45,692 bases of DNA from Bacteroides sp. (GTDB taxonomy: Bacteria; Bacteroidota; Bacteroidia; Bacteroidales; Bacteroidaceae), in assembly GCA_019416685.1 (NCBI GenBank), contig DXWV01000026.1, forward strand, positions 1-45,692, written 5' to 3'. Both the position numbers and the translations under genes were made by a program. Positions 1 to 8,101 of the stretch are shown one piece after another. Position 1 is the first letter of the stretch. Every line of letters begins with the position of its first letter. The notes beneath the pieces were generated by a model, which was given only the letters and a program-made list of their open reading frames with translations, was not told where the DNA came from and ran no database searches.

Positions 1-4
1 TCAG

Positions 5-88
5 TACCCAGACCCGGGGTCGAACCGGGATGGAAGTGAATCCACTGGTGTTTGAGACCAGCGCGTCTACCGATTCCGCCATCTGGGC
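5..88 (-). tRNA. tRNA-Leu (anticodon CAA)
   Basis: Read on the minus strand, this is a class II tRNA. The acceptor arms GCCCAGA and TCTGGGT pair (with a terminal G-T), and the discriminator base is A. The anticodon stem CTGGT/ACCAG holds the loop CTCAAAC, so the anticodon is CAA (Leu, codon UUG). There is a long variable arm and a normal T-arm with GGTTCGACCCC. CCA is not encoded: CTGA follows the discriminator base. A TATCTTTG promoter box lies about 20 nt upstream. Confidence 0.95.
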
Positions 89-108
89 ATTTGGTTTCAA
101 TTGCGGTG

Positions 109-116
109 CAAAGATA
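109..116 (-). promoter_or_regulatory. -7 box of the tRNA-Leu promoter
   Basis: The minus strand reads TATCTTTG, a perfect match to the Bacteroidales sigma-ABfr -7 consensus TAnnTTTG. A TTG -33 element lies 19 nt further upstream. The predicted start is about 16 nt before the mature tRNA 5' end. Confidence 0.7.
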
Positions 117-245
117 CGTCTTTTTTCTAAACCTACAAGCATTTCAATAAAAAAAGGAGGAAAAATTTATAAAACCTCCCTTAAACACTTCTCTGTTCAA
201 AGAATAAACCGTAAATTAGCAGAAACTTTTAAAACAGTCAATATC

Positions 246-1328
246 ATGACAGGTAAAGATAATTATTGTGTAATTATGGGAGGTGGCATTGGCAGCCGCT
301 TCTGGCCATTTAGTCGCAAAACTCTGCCTAAACAATTTCTGGATTTCTTTGGTACCGGACGCTCTTTGTTACAACAAACTTTTGACCGCTTTAACAAAGT
401 AATCCCTACGGAAAATATACTCATCGTAACCAATGCGATGTATGCGGACCTAGTAAAAGAACAGCTTCCGGAATTGAACCCAGATCAAATTTTGCTTGAA
501 CCGGCAAGAAGAAATACCGCTCCCTGTATTGCGTGGGCCTCCTATCATATTCGTGCATTAAACCCGAACGCTAACATAGTAGTAGCTCCTTCAGACCATC
601 TGATACTGAAAGAAGGTGAGTTTCTGGAAGCAATTGAAAAAGGACTCGACTTTGTTGCACATTCAGACAAACTACTTACATTAGGCATCAAACCGAATCG
701 CCCGGAAACAGGTTACGGATATATTCAGATAGCCGAACAAGATGGAGAGAATTTCTACAAAGTAAAAACTTTCACAGAGAAACCTGAACTCGAACTGGCT
801 AAAGTTTTTGTAGAAAGCGGTGAGTTTTACTGGAACTCAGGATTATTCATGTGGAACGTTAACACCATTATTAAAGCAAGCGAAATATTATTACCCGAAT
901 TGGCATCAAAACTGGGAGCGGGAAAAGATTTCTACGGAACTCCCGAAGAAACCTCCTTTATTGAAGAGAACTTCCCTGCTTGTCCCAATGTATCTATTGA
1001 CTTTGGTGTAATGGAAAAAGCTGATAATGTTTATGTGTCACTTGGGGACTTTGGCTGGTCGGATTTGGGAACGTGGGGATCATTGTATGACCTCTCTCCA
1101 AAAGACGAAAACAACAATGTCACTTTGAAAAGTGAATCATTGATATATAACAGTAAAAACAATATAGTTGTCTTGCCTGAAGGGAAACTGGCAGTCATTG
1201 AAGGACTCGAAGGATTCCTGGTTGCAGAATCAGAAAACGTATTACTTATTTGTAAAAAAGACGAAGAACATGCTATACGAAAATACGTCAATGATGCCCA
1301 GATGAAAATGGGAGATGACTACATTTAA
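246..1328 (+). CDS. manC: Mannose-1-phosphate guanylyltransferase
   Basis: The enzyme makes GDP-mannose from mannose-1-phosphate and GTP in the cytoplasm, feeding GDP-fucose and polysaccharide synthesis. The protein has 360 aa when started at ATG 246. An upstream in-frame extension runs through the tRNA gene and is rejected. The nucleotidyltransferase signature MGGGIGSRFWPFSR sits at residues 11-24, followed by KTLPKQF. Further family motifs are LEPARRNTAP, VAPSDH and FTEKPEL, ending in a left-handed helix-like C-terminus. It lacks the extra isomerase domain of bifunctional ManC/AlgA proteins. It appears monocistronic and ends in a strong terminator at 1335-1359. A GGAGG/CCTCC hairpin (156-179) lies upstream of the start. 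Confidence 0.93.
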   Translation: MTGKDNYCVIMGGGIGSRFWPFSRKTLPKQFLDFFGTGRSLLQQTFDRFNKVIPTENILIVTNAMYADLVKEQLPELNPDQILLEPARRNTAPCIAWASYHIRALNPNANIVVAPSDHLILKEGEFLEAIEKGLDFVAHSDKLLTLGIKPNRPETGYGYIQIAEQDGENFYKVKTFTEKPELELAKVFVESGEFYWNSGLFMWNVNTIIKASEILLPELASKLGAGKDFYGTPEETSFIEENFPACPNVSIDFGVMEKADNVYVSLGDFGWSDLGTWGSLYDLSPKDENNNVTLKSESLIYNSKNNIVVLPEGKLAVIEGLEGFLVAESENVLLICKKDEEHAIRKYVNDAQMKMGDDYI

Positions 1329-1334
1329 ATAAAG

Positions 1335-1359
1335 AAGGGGCTTTTTTAGCCCTTTTTTT
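1335..1359 (+). terminator. Rho-independent terminator of manC
   Basis: An eight-pair stem (AAGGGGCT with AGCCCTT, one G-U) closes a T5 loop. A run of T follows directly, starting 7 nt after the manC stop. Confidence 0.85.
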
Positions 1360-1421
1360 ATTAAGCATATACTCCCTCACTGTTTTAGCAAAAGAAATAT
1401 AGGTATTAACAACTATTCTTT

Positions 1422-1429
1422 TATCTTTG
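1422..1429 (+). promoter_or_regulatory. -7 box upstream of the DUF418 gene
   Basis: TATCTTTG matches TAnnTTTG exactly and lies about 60 nt before the ATG at 1490. No convincing -33 TTTG is visible. Confidence 0.55.
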
Positions 1430-1489
1430 CAAAAAGTCTTTTACTATTCCGGACACGTTTCCGGTTTATAAAACAACACCAACTGAGAA

Positions 1490-2665
1490 ATGGACAAAAC
1501 TCTTCAAAACTCTCACAGACTCAATGTAGTAGATGCACTACGTGGTTTTGCCTTATTGACCATTGTATTATTACATAACTTAGAGCATTACAATATTTAT
1601 TTTATTCCTGAAGCTCAGCCCGGTTGGCTACAAACGCTGGACAAAGGGGTATGGAATACCCTGTTCTTCTTATTTGCGGGAAAAGCCTATGCAACATTCT
1701 CACTCCTTTTCGGATTTAGTTTCTACATTCAATACCACAATGCCGAAAAACGAGGAATAGATTTCCGTGGACGTTTTGCCTGGCGTATGGTCTTATTATT
1801 TTTGTTTTCACAATTGCATGCATTATTTTATAATGGTGACATCTTACTGCTTTACTCCGTCGTTGGACTCACACTAATTCCCATTTGCAGACTAAAAGAT
1901 AAAACGGTTTTCTGGATTGCACTGGTTTTACTACTCCAACCTTTTGAATGGGGACGAATGATCTATGCACTATTGAACCCCGATTACATAATAAGCGCAG
2001 ATAAATTCATGCCCTATGCCCTGCTTGCCCAAGAGGCTACCAGTCGCGGAAGTTTCCTTGAGGTTTTAAGTAATAATATATGGAACGGACAATTATACAG
2101 TAATATCTGGCAGGTAGAAAACGGACGCCTATTTCAAACAGCCGCTTTATTTATGTTTGGGATGTTACTGGGACGCAGGAAATACTTTATCAAAAGTACA
2201 TCTACAATCTGTATCTGGAAACGCATGCTTAAACTATCTGTTATCGCGTTTATTCCACTACATATCCTTCGCGTTTTTGCTCCGGCATACATTCATAATC
2301 AGTCTGTACTAACGCCCTTCAACATAGCCATTCCATCGCTGGCAAACTTTACTTTTATGCTTGTTTTAATCTCTGCATTTACATTGCTATGGTTTAAGAA
2401 AGGCGACGGATATAAATGGCAACAGATAGTCATTCCTTACGGCCGAATGAGTCTGACTAACTATATCTCGCAGTCAATCATAGGTGTTTGTATTTACTAT
2501 GGCTTTGGATTAGGACTTTACACATCTACCGGGGCTACGGCAACACTATTCATTGGATTATTCATCTTTACGGCCCAGTTGATATTCAGTCGTTACTGGC
2601 TGGAGGCACATAAACAAGGGCCTTTGGAATTTTTATGGCGCAAAGGCACATGGATAAAGATATAA
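1490..2665 (+). CDS. DUF418-type integral membrane protein (YeiB-like)
   Basis: The protein has 391 aa. Its N-terminus, RLNVVDALRGFALLTIVLLHN (residues 10-30), is typical of DUF418/YeiB and acyltransferase-3-like membrane proteins. About nine or ten hydrophobic segments follow. The C-terminal half (GRMSLTNYISQSIIG, then FSRYWLEAHKQGPLEFLWR) carries the classic DUF418 ending, with the GPLEFLWR signature. The substrate and reaction are not known for this family; a transporter or small-molecule modification role is only inferred. It stands alone, with its own promoter-like box upstream and a two-way terminator downstream. Confidence 0.85.
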   Translation: MDKTLQNSHRLNVVDALRGFALLTIVLLHNLEHYNIYFIPEAQPGWLQTLDKGVWNTLFFLFAGKAYATFSLLFGFSFYIQYHNAEKRGIDFRGRFAWRMVLLFLFSQLHALFYNGDILLLYSVVGLTLIPICRLKDKTVFWIALVLLLQPFEWGRMIYALLNPDYIISADKFMPYALLAQEATSRGSFLEVLSNNIWNGQLYSNIWQVENGRLFQTAALFMFGMLLGRRKYFIKSTSTICIWKRMLKLSVIAFIPLHILRVFAPAYIHNQSVLTPFNIAIPSLANFTFMLVLISAFTLLWFKKGDGYKWQQIVIPYGRMSLTNYISQSIIGVCIYYGFGLGLYTSTGATATLFIGLFIFTAQLIFSRYWLEAHKQGPLEFLWRKGTWIKI

Positions 2666-2672
2666 AAACAAT

Positions 2673-2704
2673 AAAGCGCACTATCCATCCGGACAATGCG
2701 CTTT
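2673..2704. terminator. Bidirectional terminator between convergent genes
   Basis: The perfect 8-bp arms AAAGCGCA and TGCGCTTT are followed by TTTT on the plus strand and by a T-rich stretch on the minus strand. The hairpin sits between the converging DUF418 and HIT genes, so it can serve both. Confidence 0.7.
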
Positions 2705-2733
2705 TCCATTATTTATTTAGAAGAAGAAGGTAT

Positions 2734-3132
2734 TTATTTCACCCATGCCTGATGAATGCTTCCGGCTATTTCCTTAAACTCTTCATCAGATAACTTTAGT
2801 TTCGGATTGGAGATAATCATATCCGATTCCTTATTGATAGGAATAAGATGAATATGAGCATGAGGTACTTCCAACCCCATAACAGCTACTCCCACACGTT
2901 TACAAGGAACAGCTTTCTCAACAGCACGAGCTACCGATTTGGCAAAGACATGCATAGCTGCCAGGTCATCATCACTCAAATCGAAAATATAATCAATCTC
3001 TTGCTTGGGGATAACCAATGTATGCCCTTTGACCAGCGGATTGATATCAAGGAAAGCAAAAAAGCGCTCATTTTCTGCCACCTTATAACAGGGAATCTCA
3101 CCTGCGATAATTCTACTGAATATTGTTGCCAT
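2734..3132 (-). CDS. HIT family nucleotide hydrolase/transferase
   Basis: This 132-aa cytoplasmic protein belongs to the histidine-triad superfamily, whose members hydrolyse or transfer nucleoside phosphates (HinT-like). Visible motifs are the N-terminal IFSRIIAGEIPCYKV, then FAFLDINPLVKGHTLVIPK at about residues 25-43, and the catalytic triad HAHIHLIP at 91-98 (His91, His93, His95). The length is normal for a HinT-type protein. It lies downstream of greA on the same strand, but a hairpin in the 50-nt gap (3151-3178) suggests reduced read-through. The exact substrate cannot be read from sequence. Confidence 0.93.
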   Translation of the reverse strand: MATIFSRIIAGEIPCYKVAENERFFAFLDINPLVKGHTLVIPKQEIDYIFDLSDDDLAAMHVFAKSVARAVEKAVPCKRVGVAVMGLEVPHAHIHLIPINKESDMIISNPKLKLSDEEFKEIAGSIHQAWVK

Positions 3133-3150
3133 AACCTAAATATATAAAAT

Positions 3151-3178
3151 AAGGCAAGCCCCATAACAGACTTGCCTT
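3151..3178 (-). terminator. Hairpin between greA and the HIT gene
   Basis: The minus strand shows AAGGCAAG and CTTGCCTT (8 bp perfect) around a 12-nt loop, followed by ATTTTATA. It is probably a partial terminator for greA. Confidence 0.65.
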
Positions 3179-3182
3179 AGTG

Positions 3183-3647
3183 TTAAAACGAAATGTTTAC
3201 TACTTCCAGACTAACTTTACCTTGTGGTACCTGAATTTCAGCAATATCCCCCACCTTCTTGCCAAGTAATCCTTGTGCAATTGGGGTGCTTACAGAAATT
3301 TTTCCTTCTTTCAAGTTAGCCTCACTTTCGGATACAATGGTATAAGTCATCTTCATACCATTCTTTGTATTCTTCAACTCCACTTTATTCAGAATCTGCA
3401 CTGAATCAGTTTTCAGTTTCGATTCATCAATAATCTTCGCATCTGCAATAATTGCCTTCAGCTTATTGATTTTCATCTCAAGCATCCCTTGAGCTTCTTT
3501 TGCAGCATCATATTCTGCATTTTCTGATAAATCACCTTTATCACGCGCTTCGGCTATCGCCGCAGAAATCTTAGGACGTTCTACTGTTTCCAGCTCCTTC
3601 AGTTCTGCCATTAATTTCTTGTAACCTTCTTCTGACATATAAGCCAT
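3183..3647 (-). CDS. greA: Transcription elongation factor GreA
   Basis: GreA rescues backtracked RNA polymerase by stimulating transcript cleavage. The protein has 154 aa, close to the usual ~158. The N-terminal coiled-coil hairpin spans about residues 5-75 and carries the family signature ARDKGDLSENAEYDAAKE, including the acidic DLSENAEY tip. The C-terminal FKBP-like domain ends with TPIAQGLLGKKVGDIAEIQVP. The ATG at 3647 is preceded by AAAGGAGGAAAAACATC, an unusually SD-like sequence for Bacteroides. The leader has a strong promoter box and a terminator-like hairpin, described separately. Confidence 0.97.
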   Translation of the reverse strand: MAYMSEEGYKKLMAELKELETVERPKISAAIAEARDKGDLSENAEYDAAKEAQGMLEMKINKLKAIIADAKIIDESKLKTDSVQILNKVELKNTKNGMKMTYTIVSESEANLKEGKISVSTPIAQGLLGKKVGDIAEIQVPQGKVSLEVVNISF

Positions 3648-3680
3648 GATGTTTTTCCTCCTTTAATTTAAACGGTCATA

Positions 3681-3718
3681 TAAAACAAAAAAGAATTCCA
3701 ACATGAGCCATGCTGGAA
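3681..3718 (-). terminator. Terminator-like hairpin inside the greA leader
   Basis: On the minus strand a 10-bp stem (TTCCAGCATG with CATGTTGGAA, one G-U) closes a 3-nt loop and is followed by TTCTTTTTTGTTTTA. It lies downstream of the predicted greA promoter and upstream of the greA ATG. It could end transcripts from the upstream lipoprotein gene, attenuate greA, or both. Confidence 0.7.
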
Positions 3719-3741
3719 CCCTCTTTTCACTATTTCTTTTG

Positions 3742-3749
3742 CAAAGATA
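3742..3749 (-). promoter_or_regulatory. greA promoter -7 box
   Basis: The minus strand reads TATCTTTG, with TTGAC 20 nt upstream. This is one of the best -33/-7 pairs in the window. The predicted start is near 3736, about 90 nt before the greA ATG. Confidence 0.7.
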
Positions 3750-3827
3750 GGTTTTTAAATGATACGAGTCAAGCAAAAACCAATGCTATGTAACATATTT
3801 AAATGAAATCTTCTAATTTATAACAAC

Positions 3828-4979
3828 TTAAAGCAATGATTTGATCGCACTATCCAGGTCTTTCAGATCTTCACCACGTGCACTCAGTTCATTATTCCGG
3901 TTCACAAGAAAGAGAGCAGGTACCTGACGAACATTGTATAACGCAGCAGTACTAGAATATACTCCATTACCGTCACGCACACAAATCCAAGGCAGATTAT
4001 CGGCTGATGTTTTCCAGAAATGCTCATCAGCATCCAAAGATACCTGATAGATTTCAAATCCCTGATTTGCATATTTATTATAAAGTTCACGCAACATCAG
4101 ATTGTGAGGAGCACCTGCCGGAGCCTGATAAACAGAAAAATCCAGTAATACGACCTTTCCCTTTAGTTCGCTGAGTTTACGAACATTCCCTTTTATATCC
4201 CGCAAGCTAATATCAATTACACCGGTTTCGGCTATTTTATCCTCAGGTATTTCAATCGTTTTCTGCTTAGGAGTACGCGTATTCTTCATACCCTTTATTA
4301 CAATGTTATACAGATTCTTAGAGCGGATAGCATGAGGGTAGGAATTATTCAGACTGGTAGCCACCGCCGCAAAACACTTAACATCGTCTTTACTATTCAA
4401 CGGATCGAAAATTAGATAGTCATTCAACTTCTGAAACAATGCAAAATAAGCAGCAGCTGTATTGGGAGCAGCAAAAATATAATTCACTTTCACATCGTCC
4501 TTATAATTCTTAAGCAATACAGACAGACTATCCTCAAAAACATCATGTCCCAATTTATTGGAACGGGCAGCTGTCAGCAGCGCATTCACCTGATTTTGTA
4601 AATAAGCCTGTTTCAAACTTAACTCTTTAATTTTCTGACTATTTTCAGAGCCCTCTACCGTATAAGCAGTAGCAAAATCAACATAAGGCGCCTTTATCTC
4701 AATGGTCTCTGTTGAGTCAACTGAAAAATTAATAACTTTGTCGTCTACACGCAACCGGTAAAACTCAGGAGATTCCGGACAAGCTTGCCGAAAGCTAAAC
4801 GAACCATTCCCCTTCAACTTCACTGAATCCAAAGGCATAATACCCTCAAGAGCTGATGATTCCAGATAAAGCATTTTACCATTGGCATCCGAAATCACTC
4901 CATTCACTTTAAACTGAGGACCGGAATTACAAGAGCTCAAGGCTAAGGCAACAAGTGCTACAAAAGTTATTTTTTTCAT
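3828..4979 (-). CDS. DUF4369/TlpA-like lipoprotein lacking the CXXC motif
   Basis: This is a predicted envelope lipoprotein of 383 aa. Start 4979 gives a signal peptide with lipobox LSSC (Cys17). An upstream in-frame extension is rejected because a TATATTTG promoter box (5006-5013) lies inside it. The N-terminal part (FKVNGVISDANGKMLYLESS, then SVKLKGNGSFSF) fits DUF4369. The C-terminal part is an AhpC/TSA-thioredoxin fold: LKGKVVLLDFSVYQAPAGAP, then GFEIYQVSLDADEHFWK, with the cis-Pro region VRQVPALFLV. Where active relatives have WCGPC this protein has APAGA, so classical disulfide chemistry is unlikely. It may have a structural or binding role. Confidence 0.85.
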   Translation of the reverse strand: MKKITFVALVALALSSCNSGPQFKVNGVISDANGKMLYLESSALEGIMPLDSVKLKGNGSFSFRQACPESPEFYRLRVDDKVINFSVDSTETIEIKAPYVDFATAYTVEGSENSQKIKELSLKQAYLQNQVNALLTAARSNKLGHDVFEDSLSVLLKNYKDDVKVNYIFAAPNTAAAYFALFQKLNDYLIFDPLNSKDDVKCFAAVATSLNNSYPHAIRSKNLYNIVIKGMKNTRTPKQKTIEIPEDKIAETGVIDISLRDIKGNVRKLSELKGKVVLLDFSVYQAPAGAPHNLMLRELYNKYANQGFEIYQVSLDADEHFWKTSADNLPWICVRDGNGVYSSTAALYNVRQVPALFLVNRNNELSARGEDLKDLDSAIKSLL

Positions 4980-5005
4980 ATCCATGCATGTTATTTTTCG
5001 AACTG

Positions 5006-5013
5006 CAAATATA
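5006..5013 (-). promoter_or_regulatory. -7 box of the DUF4369/TlpA-like gene
   Basis: The minus strand reads TATATTTG, with TTTG 18 nt upstream. The box fixes the translation start downstream, at 4985 or 4979. Confidence 0.6.
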
Positions 5014-5129
5014 CTTCTTTTCAAGACTCGTCAAAGCATTTTGTTCTGTTCTTCACCCTTTTTTTGAAAAAAAACCAAATAAGCAATAACTTTTTATCTC
5101 ATTCCCACGATATTAGAATGATAAATGTA

Positions 5130-5137
5130 TATCTTTG
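5130..5137 (+). promoter_or_regulatory. pnp promoter -7 box
   Basis: TATCTTTG lies 38 nt before the pnp ATG at 5176. It shows that the longer in-frame ORF beginning at 5125 starts inside the promoter. Confidence 0.65.
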
Positions 5138-5175
5138 CAGGAATTTTGAAAGAAAATATAGATAAAACAATTTTT

Positions 5176-7302
5176 ATGATTAACCCAATTGTTAAGACGA
5201 TCGAGCTGGGAGATGGCAGAACCATCACGCTCGAAACGGGAAAGTTGGCAAAACAGGCAGACGGTTCTGTAATGCTTCGCATGGGAAATACCATGTTACT
5301 TGCTACTGTTTGTGCCGCTAAAGATGCAGTTCCCGGAACAGATTTTATGCCGCTTCAGGTAGAGTACAAAGAAAAATTTGCAGCATTTGGCCGCTTTCCC
5401 GGTGGCTTTACAAAAAGAGAAGGAAGAGCTTCTGATTATGAGATTCTTACTTGCCGTTTAGTAGACCGTGCTCTCCGCCCCTTATTCCCCGATAATTATC
5501 ACGCAGAAGTTTATGTAAATATTATCCTGTTCTCAGCAGATGGTGTTGACATGCCCGATGCATTGGCAGGACTTGCCGCTTCAGCAGCACTTGCCGTATC
5601 AGATATTCCATTCAACGGACCGATTTCAGAAGTACGTGTAGCACGTATCGATGGTAAGTTCGTCATCAATCCTACTTTTGACCAGCTTGAACAAGCAGAT
5701 ATGGACCTCATGGTTGCCGCTACCTATGAAAATATCATGATGGTAGAAGGCGAAATGCACGAGGTATCAGAAGCCGAACTGCTGGAAGCAATGAAAGTAG
5801 CTCACGAAGCGATTAAGATTCATTGTAAAGCACAGATGGAACTGACTCAGGAAGTTGGTAAAACTGTAAAACGTGAATATTCACACGAAGAAAACGATGA
5901 AGAGCTTCGTAAAGCTGTTCGCGAGGCTTGCTACGAAAAATCTTATGCTATTGCAGCTTCCGGAAACAGAAACAAGCACGAACGTCAAGAAGCATTCGAT
6001 GCTATCCGTGACGAATTCAAAGCTCAGTTTACTGAAGAAGAACTGGCTGAGAAAAGCGCATTAATCGACCGTTACTACCATGATGTAGAAAAAGAAGCTA
6101 TGCGTCGTTGTATTCTGGATGAAGGAAAACGCTTGGACGGACGTAAGACAAATGAGATTCGTCCTATCTGGAGCGAAGTCAATCCGCTGCCGGGACCTCA
6201 CGGATCAGCTATATTCACTCGTGGAGAAACTCAGTCACTGACATCTGTAACCCTTGGAACCAAACTCGACGAAAAGACGATAGACGATGTACTGGTTCAC
6301 GGAAAAGAGCGCTTCTTATTGCATTATAATTTCCCTCCTTTTTCTACAGGGGAAGCTAAAGCACAACGCGGTGTAGGACGTCGTGAAATTGGTCACGGAC
6401 ATCTGGCATGGCGTGCATTAAAGGGTATGATCCCTGCAGATTATCCTTACGTAGTTCGTGTCGTTTCTGATATCCTCGAGTCAAATGGCTCTTCTTCCAT
6501 GGCTACTGTCTGTGCCGGAACATTGGCATTGATGGATGCCGGTGTAAAGATTAAAAAACCGGTTTCTGGTATCGCTATGGGATTGATCAAGAATGCAGGT
6601 GAAGACAAATATGCAGTCCTTTCGGACATTCTTGGTGATGAAGACCACTTGGGAGATATGGACTTCAAAGTAACCGGAACCGAAAACGGTATCACTGCTA
6701 CACAGATGGATATTAAGGTAGACGGCTTGTCATTTGATATCCTTGAACGTGCATTGAATCAGGCAAAAGAAGGACGTATGCATATCCTCGGTAAGATGCT
6801 TGAGACTATTGACCAACCTCGTACAGAACTGAAAGACCATGCTCCGCGTATTGAGACAATGACTATTCCGAAAGAATTCATCGGAGCTATCATTGGCCCG
6901 GGCGGAAAGATCATTCAGGGTATGCAAGAAGATACAGGCGCTACTATTACTATCGAAGAAACAGACGGAGTAGGCCGTATCGAAATAGCCGGAACCAACA
7001 AGAAAAGCATTGACGACGCTATGCGTATCATCAAAGGCATCGTTGCTGTGCCCGAAGTTGGTGAAATATACAAAGGTAAAGTTCGTTCTATTATGCCTTA
7101 CGGTGCATTCGTTGAATTCCTGCCGGGTAAAGACGGATTACTCCACATCTCTGAAATCGACTGGAAACGTCTGGAAACAGTAGAAGAAGCCGGAATCAAA
7201 GAAGGTGATGAAATTGAAGTAAAATTAATGGATGTTGATCCTAAAACCGGTAAATTTAAACTTTCCAGAAAAGTATTACTTCCAAAACCGGAGAAAAAAT
7301 AA
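5176..7302 (+). CDS. pnp: Polyribonucleotide nucleotidyltransferase (PNPase)
   Basis: PNPase degrades RNA 3' to 5' phosphorolytically and is the main exonuclease of Bacteroidetes mRNA turnover. Start 5176 gives 708 aa (MINPIVKTIELGDGR), the normal size. Domains in order: first RNase PH domain (about 10-140, with RFPGGFTKREGR), an all-alpha linker, and the second, catalytic RNase PH domain (about 310-545). The latter includes RGETQSL, LLHYNFPPFSTGE and GRREIGHG. A KH domain follows (IIGPGGKIIQ, about 570-580), then an S1 domain (YKGKVRSIMPYGAFVEFLPG, about 630-705). A strong terminator follows at 7330-7364. Confidence 0.98.
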   Translation: MINPIVKTIELGDGRTITLETGKLAKQADGSVMLRMGNTMLLATVCAAKDAVPGTDFMPLQVEYKEKFAAFGRFPGGFTKREGRASDYEILTCRLVDRALRPLFPDNYHAEVYVNIILFSADGVDMPDALAGLAASAALAVSDIPFNGPISEVRVARIDGKFVINPTFDQLEQADMDLMVAATYENIMMVEGEMHEVSEAELLEAMKVAHEAIKIHCKAQMELTQEVGKTVKREYSHEENDEELRKAVREACYEKSYAIAASGNRNKHERQEAFDAIRDEFKAQFTEEELAEKSALIDRYYHDVEKEAMRRCILDEGKRLDGRKTNEIRPIWSEVNPLPGPHGSAIFTRGETQSLTSVTLGTKLDEKTIDDVLVHGKERFLLHYNFPPFSTGEAKAQRGVGRREIGHGHLAWRALKGMIPADYPYVVRVVSDILESNGSSSMATVCAGTLALMDAGVKIKKPVSGIAMGLIKNAGEDKYAVLSDILGDEDHLGDMDFKVTGTENGITATQMDIKVDGLSFDILERALNQAKEGRMHILGKMLETIDQPRTELKDHAPRIETMTIPKEFIGAIIGPGGKIIQGMQEDTGATITIEETDGVGRIEIAGTNKKSIDDAMRIIKGIVAVPEVGEIYKGKVRSIMPYGAFVEFLPGKDGLLHISEIDWKRLETVEEAGIKEGDEIEVKLMDVDPKTGKFKLSRKVLLPKPEKK

Positions 7303-7329
7303 CAAAGTATTGTTTTCTATTAGATAGAA

Positions 7330-7364
7330 AATGGCTGAACTAGAATAAGTTCAGCCATTTTTTT
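7330..7364 (+). terminator. Rho-independent terminator of pnp
   Basis: A perfect 12-bp stem (AATGGCTGAACT with AGTTCAGCCATT) around AGAATA is followed by T5. It lies about 28 nt after the pnp stop. Confidence 0.93.
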
Positions 7365-7439
7365 ATCAAGAAGTTTGTTTTTCTCAAAAAGAATGCGTTG
7401 TTTTGTCTGAAGAAAAAGAAAAAAACATTAAAGCGGATA

Positions 7440-8000
7440 ATGCCTCAACCGAACAACCTTCATACTATGGATACCTTTACCCGATTTTTCCAAGAGAATC
7501 AGGAAAGGTTTTTATCATTTGCCTATTCCTATATAAGAAACAAAGTCGAGGCTGAAGATATTCTGATGGAGTCAATGATAGCTCTTTGGGAGAACCGTGA
7601 AAAATGGGAAAATGATTCTAATCTGCAAGCACTACTCCTGACAATCATCAAAAACAAAGCACTAAACCATCTCGCCCATGAACAGGTACGTCTGCGCGCC
7701 GAAGATGATATCAATACTCACAGACAAAGAGAACTCGATTTGCGAATCTCCACACTTGAAGCGTGTGAACCGGACATGATCTTTAATACTGAAATACAAT
7801 ATATCGTCCGTAAAGCACTTCACAAAATGCCCGAACAAAGCCGGAATATTTTTATATTAAGCCGCTATCAAAATACTCCAAACAAAATGATAGCTGAGAA
7901 GCTTGGCATATCAATCAAAAGCGTAGAGTTTCACATCACCAAGGCACTAAAAATACTGCGTACCGAGTTAAAAGATTATCTAATTTCAATCCTTCTCTAA
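7440..8000 (+). CDS. ECF-type RNA polymerase sigma factor (Bacteroidetes expansion family)
   Basis: The protein has 186 aa when started at ATG 7440; ATG 7467 (MDTFTRFFQ) is equally possible. Region 2 is seen in FFQENQERFLSFAYSYIRN, then AEDILMESMIALWENR. Region 4 is seen in LHKMPEQSRNIFILSRYQN, then MIAEKLGISIKSVEFHITKAL, a helix-turn-helix that reads -35 elements. It is the first gene of the sigma / anti-sigma / SusC / SusD set. By family analogy it is held inactive by the FecR protein and released when the SusC N-terminal signalling domain reports ligand. Its target promoter is probably that of the downstream susC-like gene. Confidence 0.92.
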   Translation: MPQPNNLHTMDTFTRFFQENQERFLSFAYSYIRNKVEAEDILMESMIALWENREKWENDSNLQALLLTIIKNKALNHLAHEQVRLRAEDDINTHRQRELDLRISTLEACEPDMIFNTEIQYIVRKALHKMPEQSRNIFILSRYQNTPNKMIAEKLGISIKSVEFHITKALKILRTELKDYLISILL

Positions 8001-8101
8001 AAAAAAATCATTTTTTCATTAGGGTAGTCCTGGGGTAACCTGTTATATATACAGAAGGGGGAGAAAAAGCTCCTCCTAACAATAACAGAAATAAAAGCCT
8101 T

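Noticed and set aside
156..179. GGAGG/CCTCC hairpin before manC as a terminator
   Set aside because: The stem has only five or six pairs with a 14-nt AT loop. A T-run exists only on the minus strand, where no gene needs termination.
30..245. N-terminal extension of ManC
   Set aside because: The frame reads through the tRNA-Leu gene and its promoter; the family N-terminus begins at 246.
1031..1291. Antisense ORF inside manC, and similar antisense frames in pnp, the SusC-like gene and the GH38 gene
   Set aside because: They mirror the codons of strong genes on the other strand and show no independent motifs or start signals.
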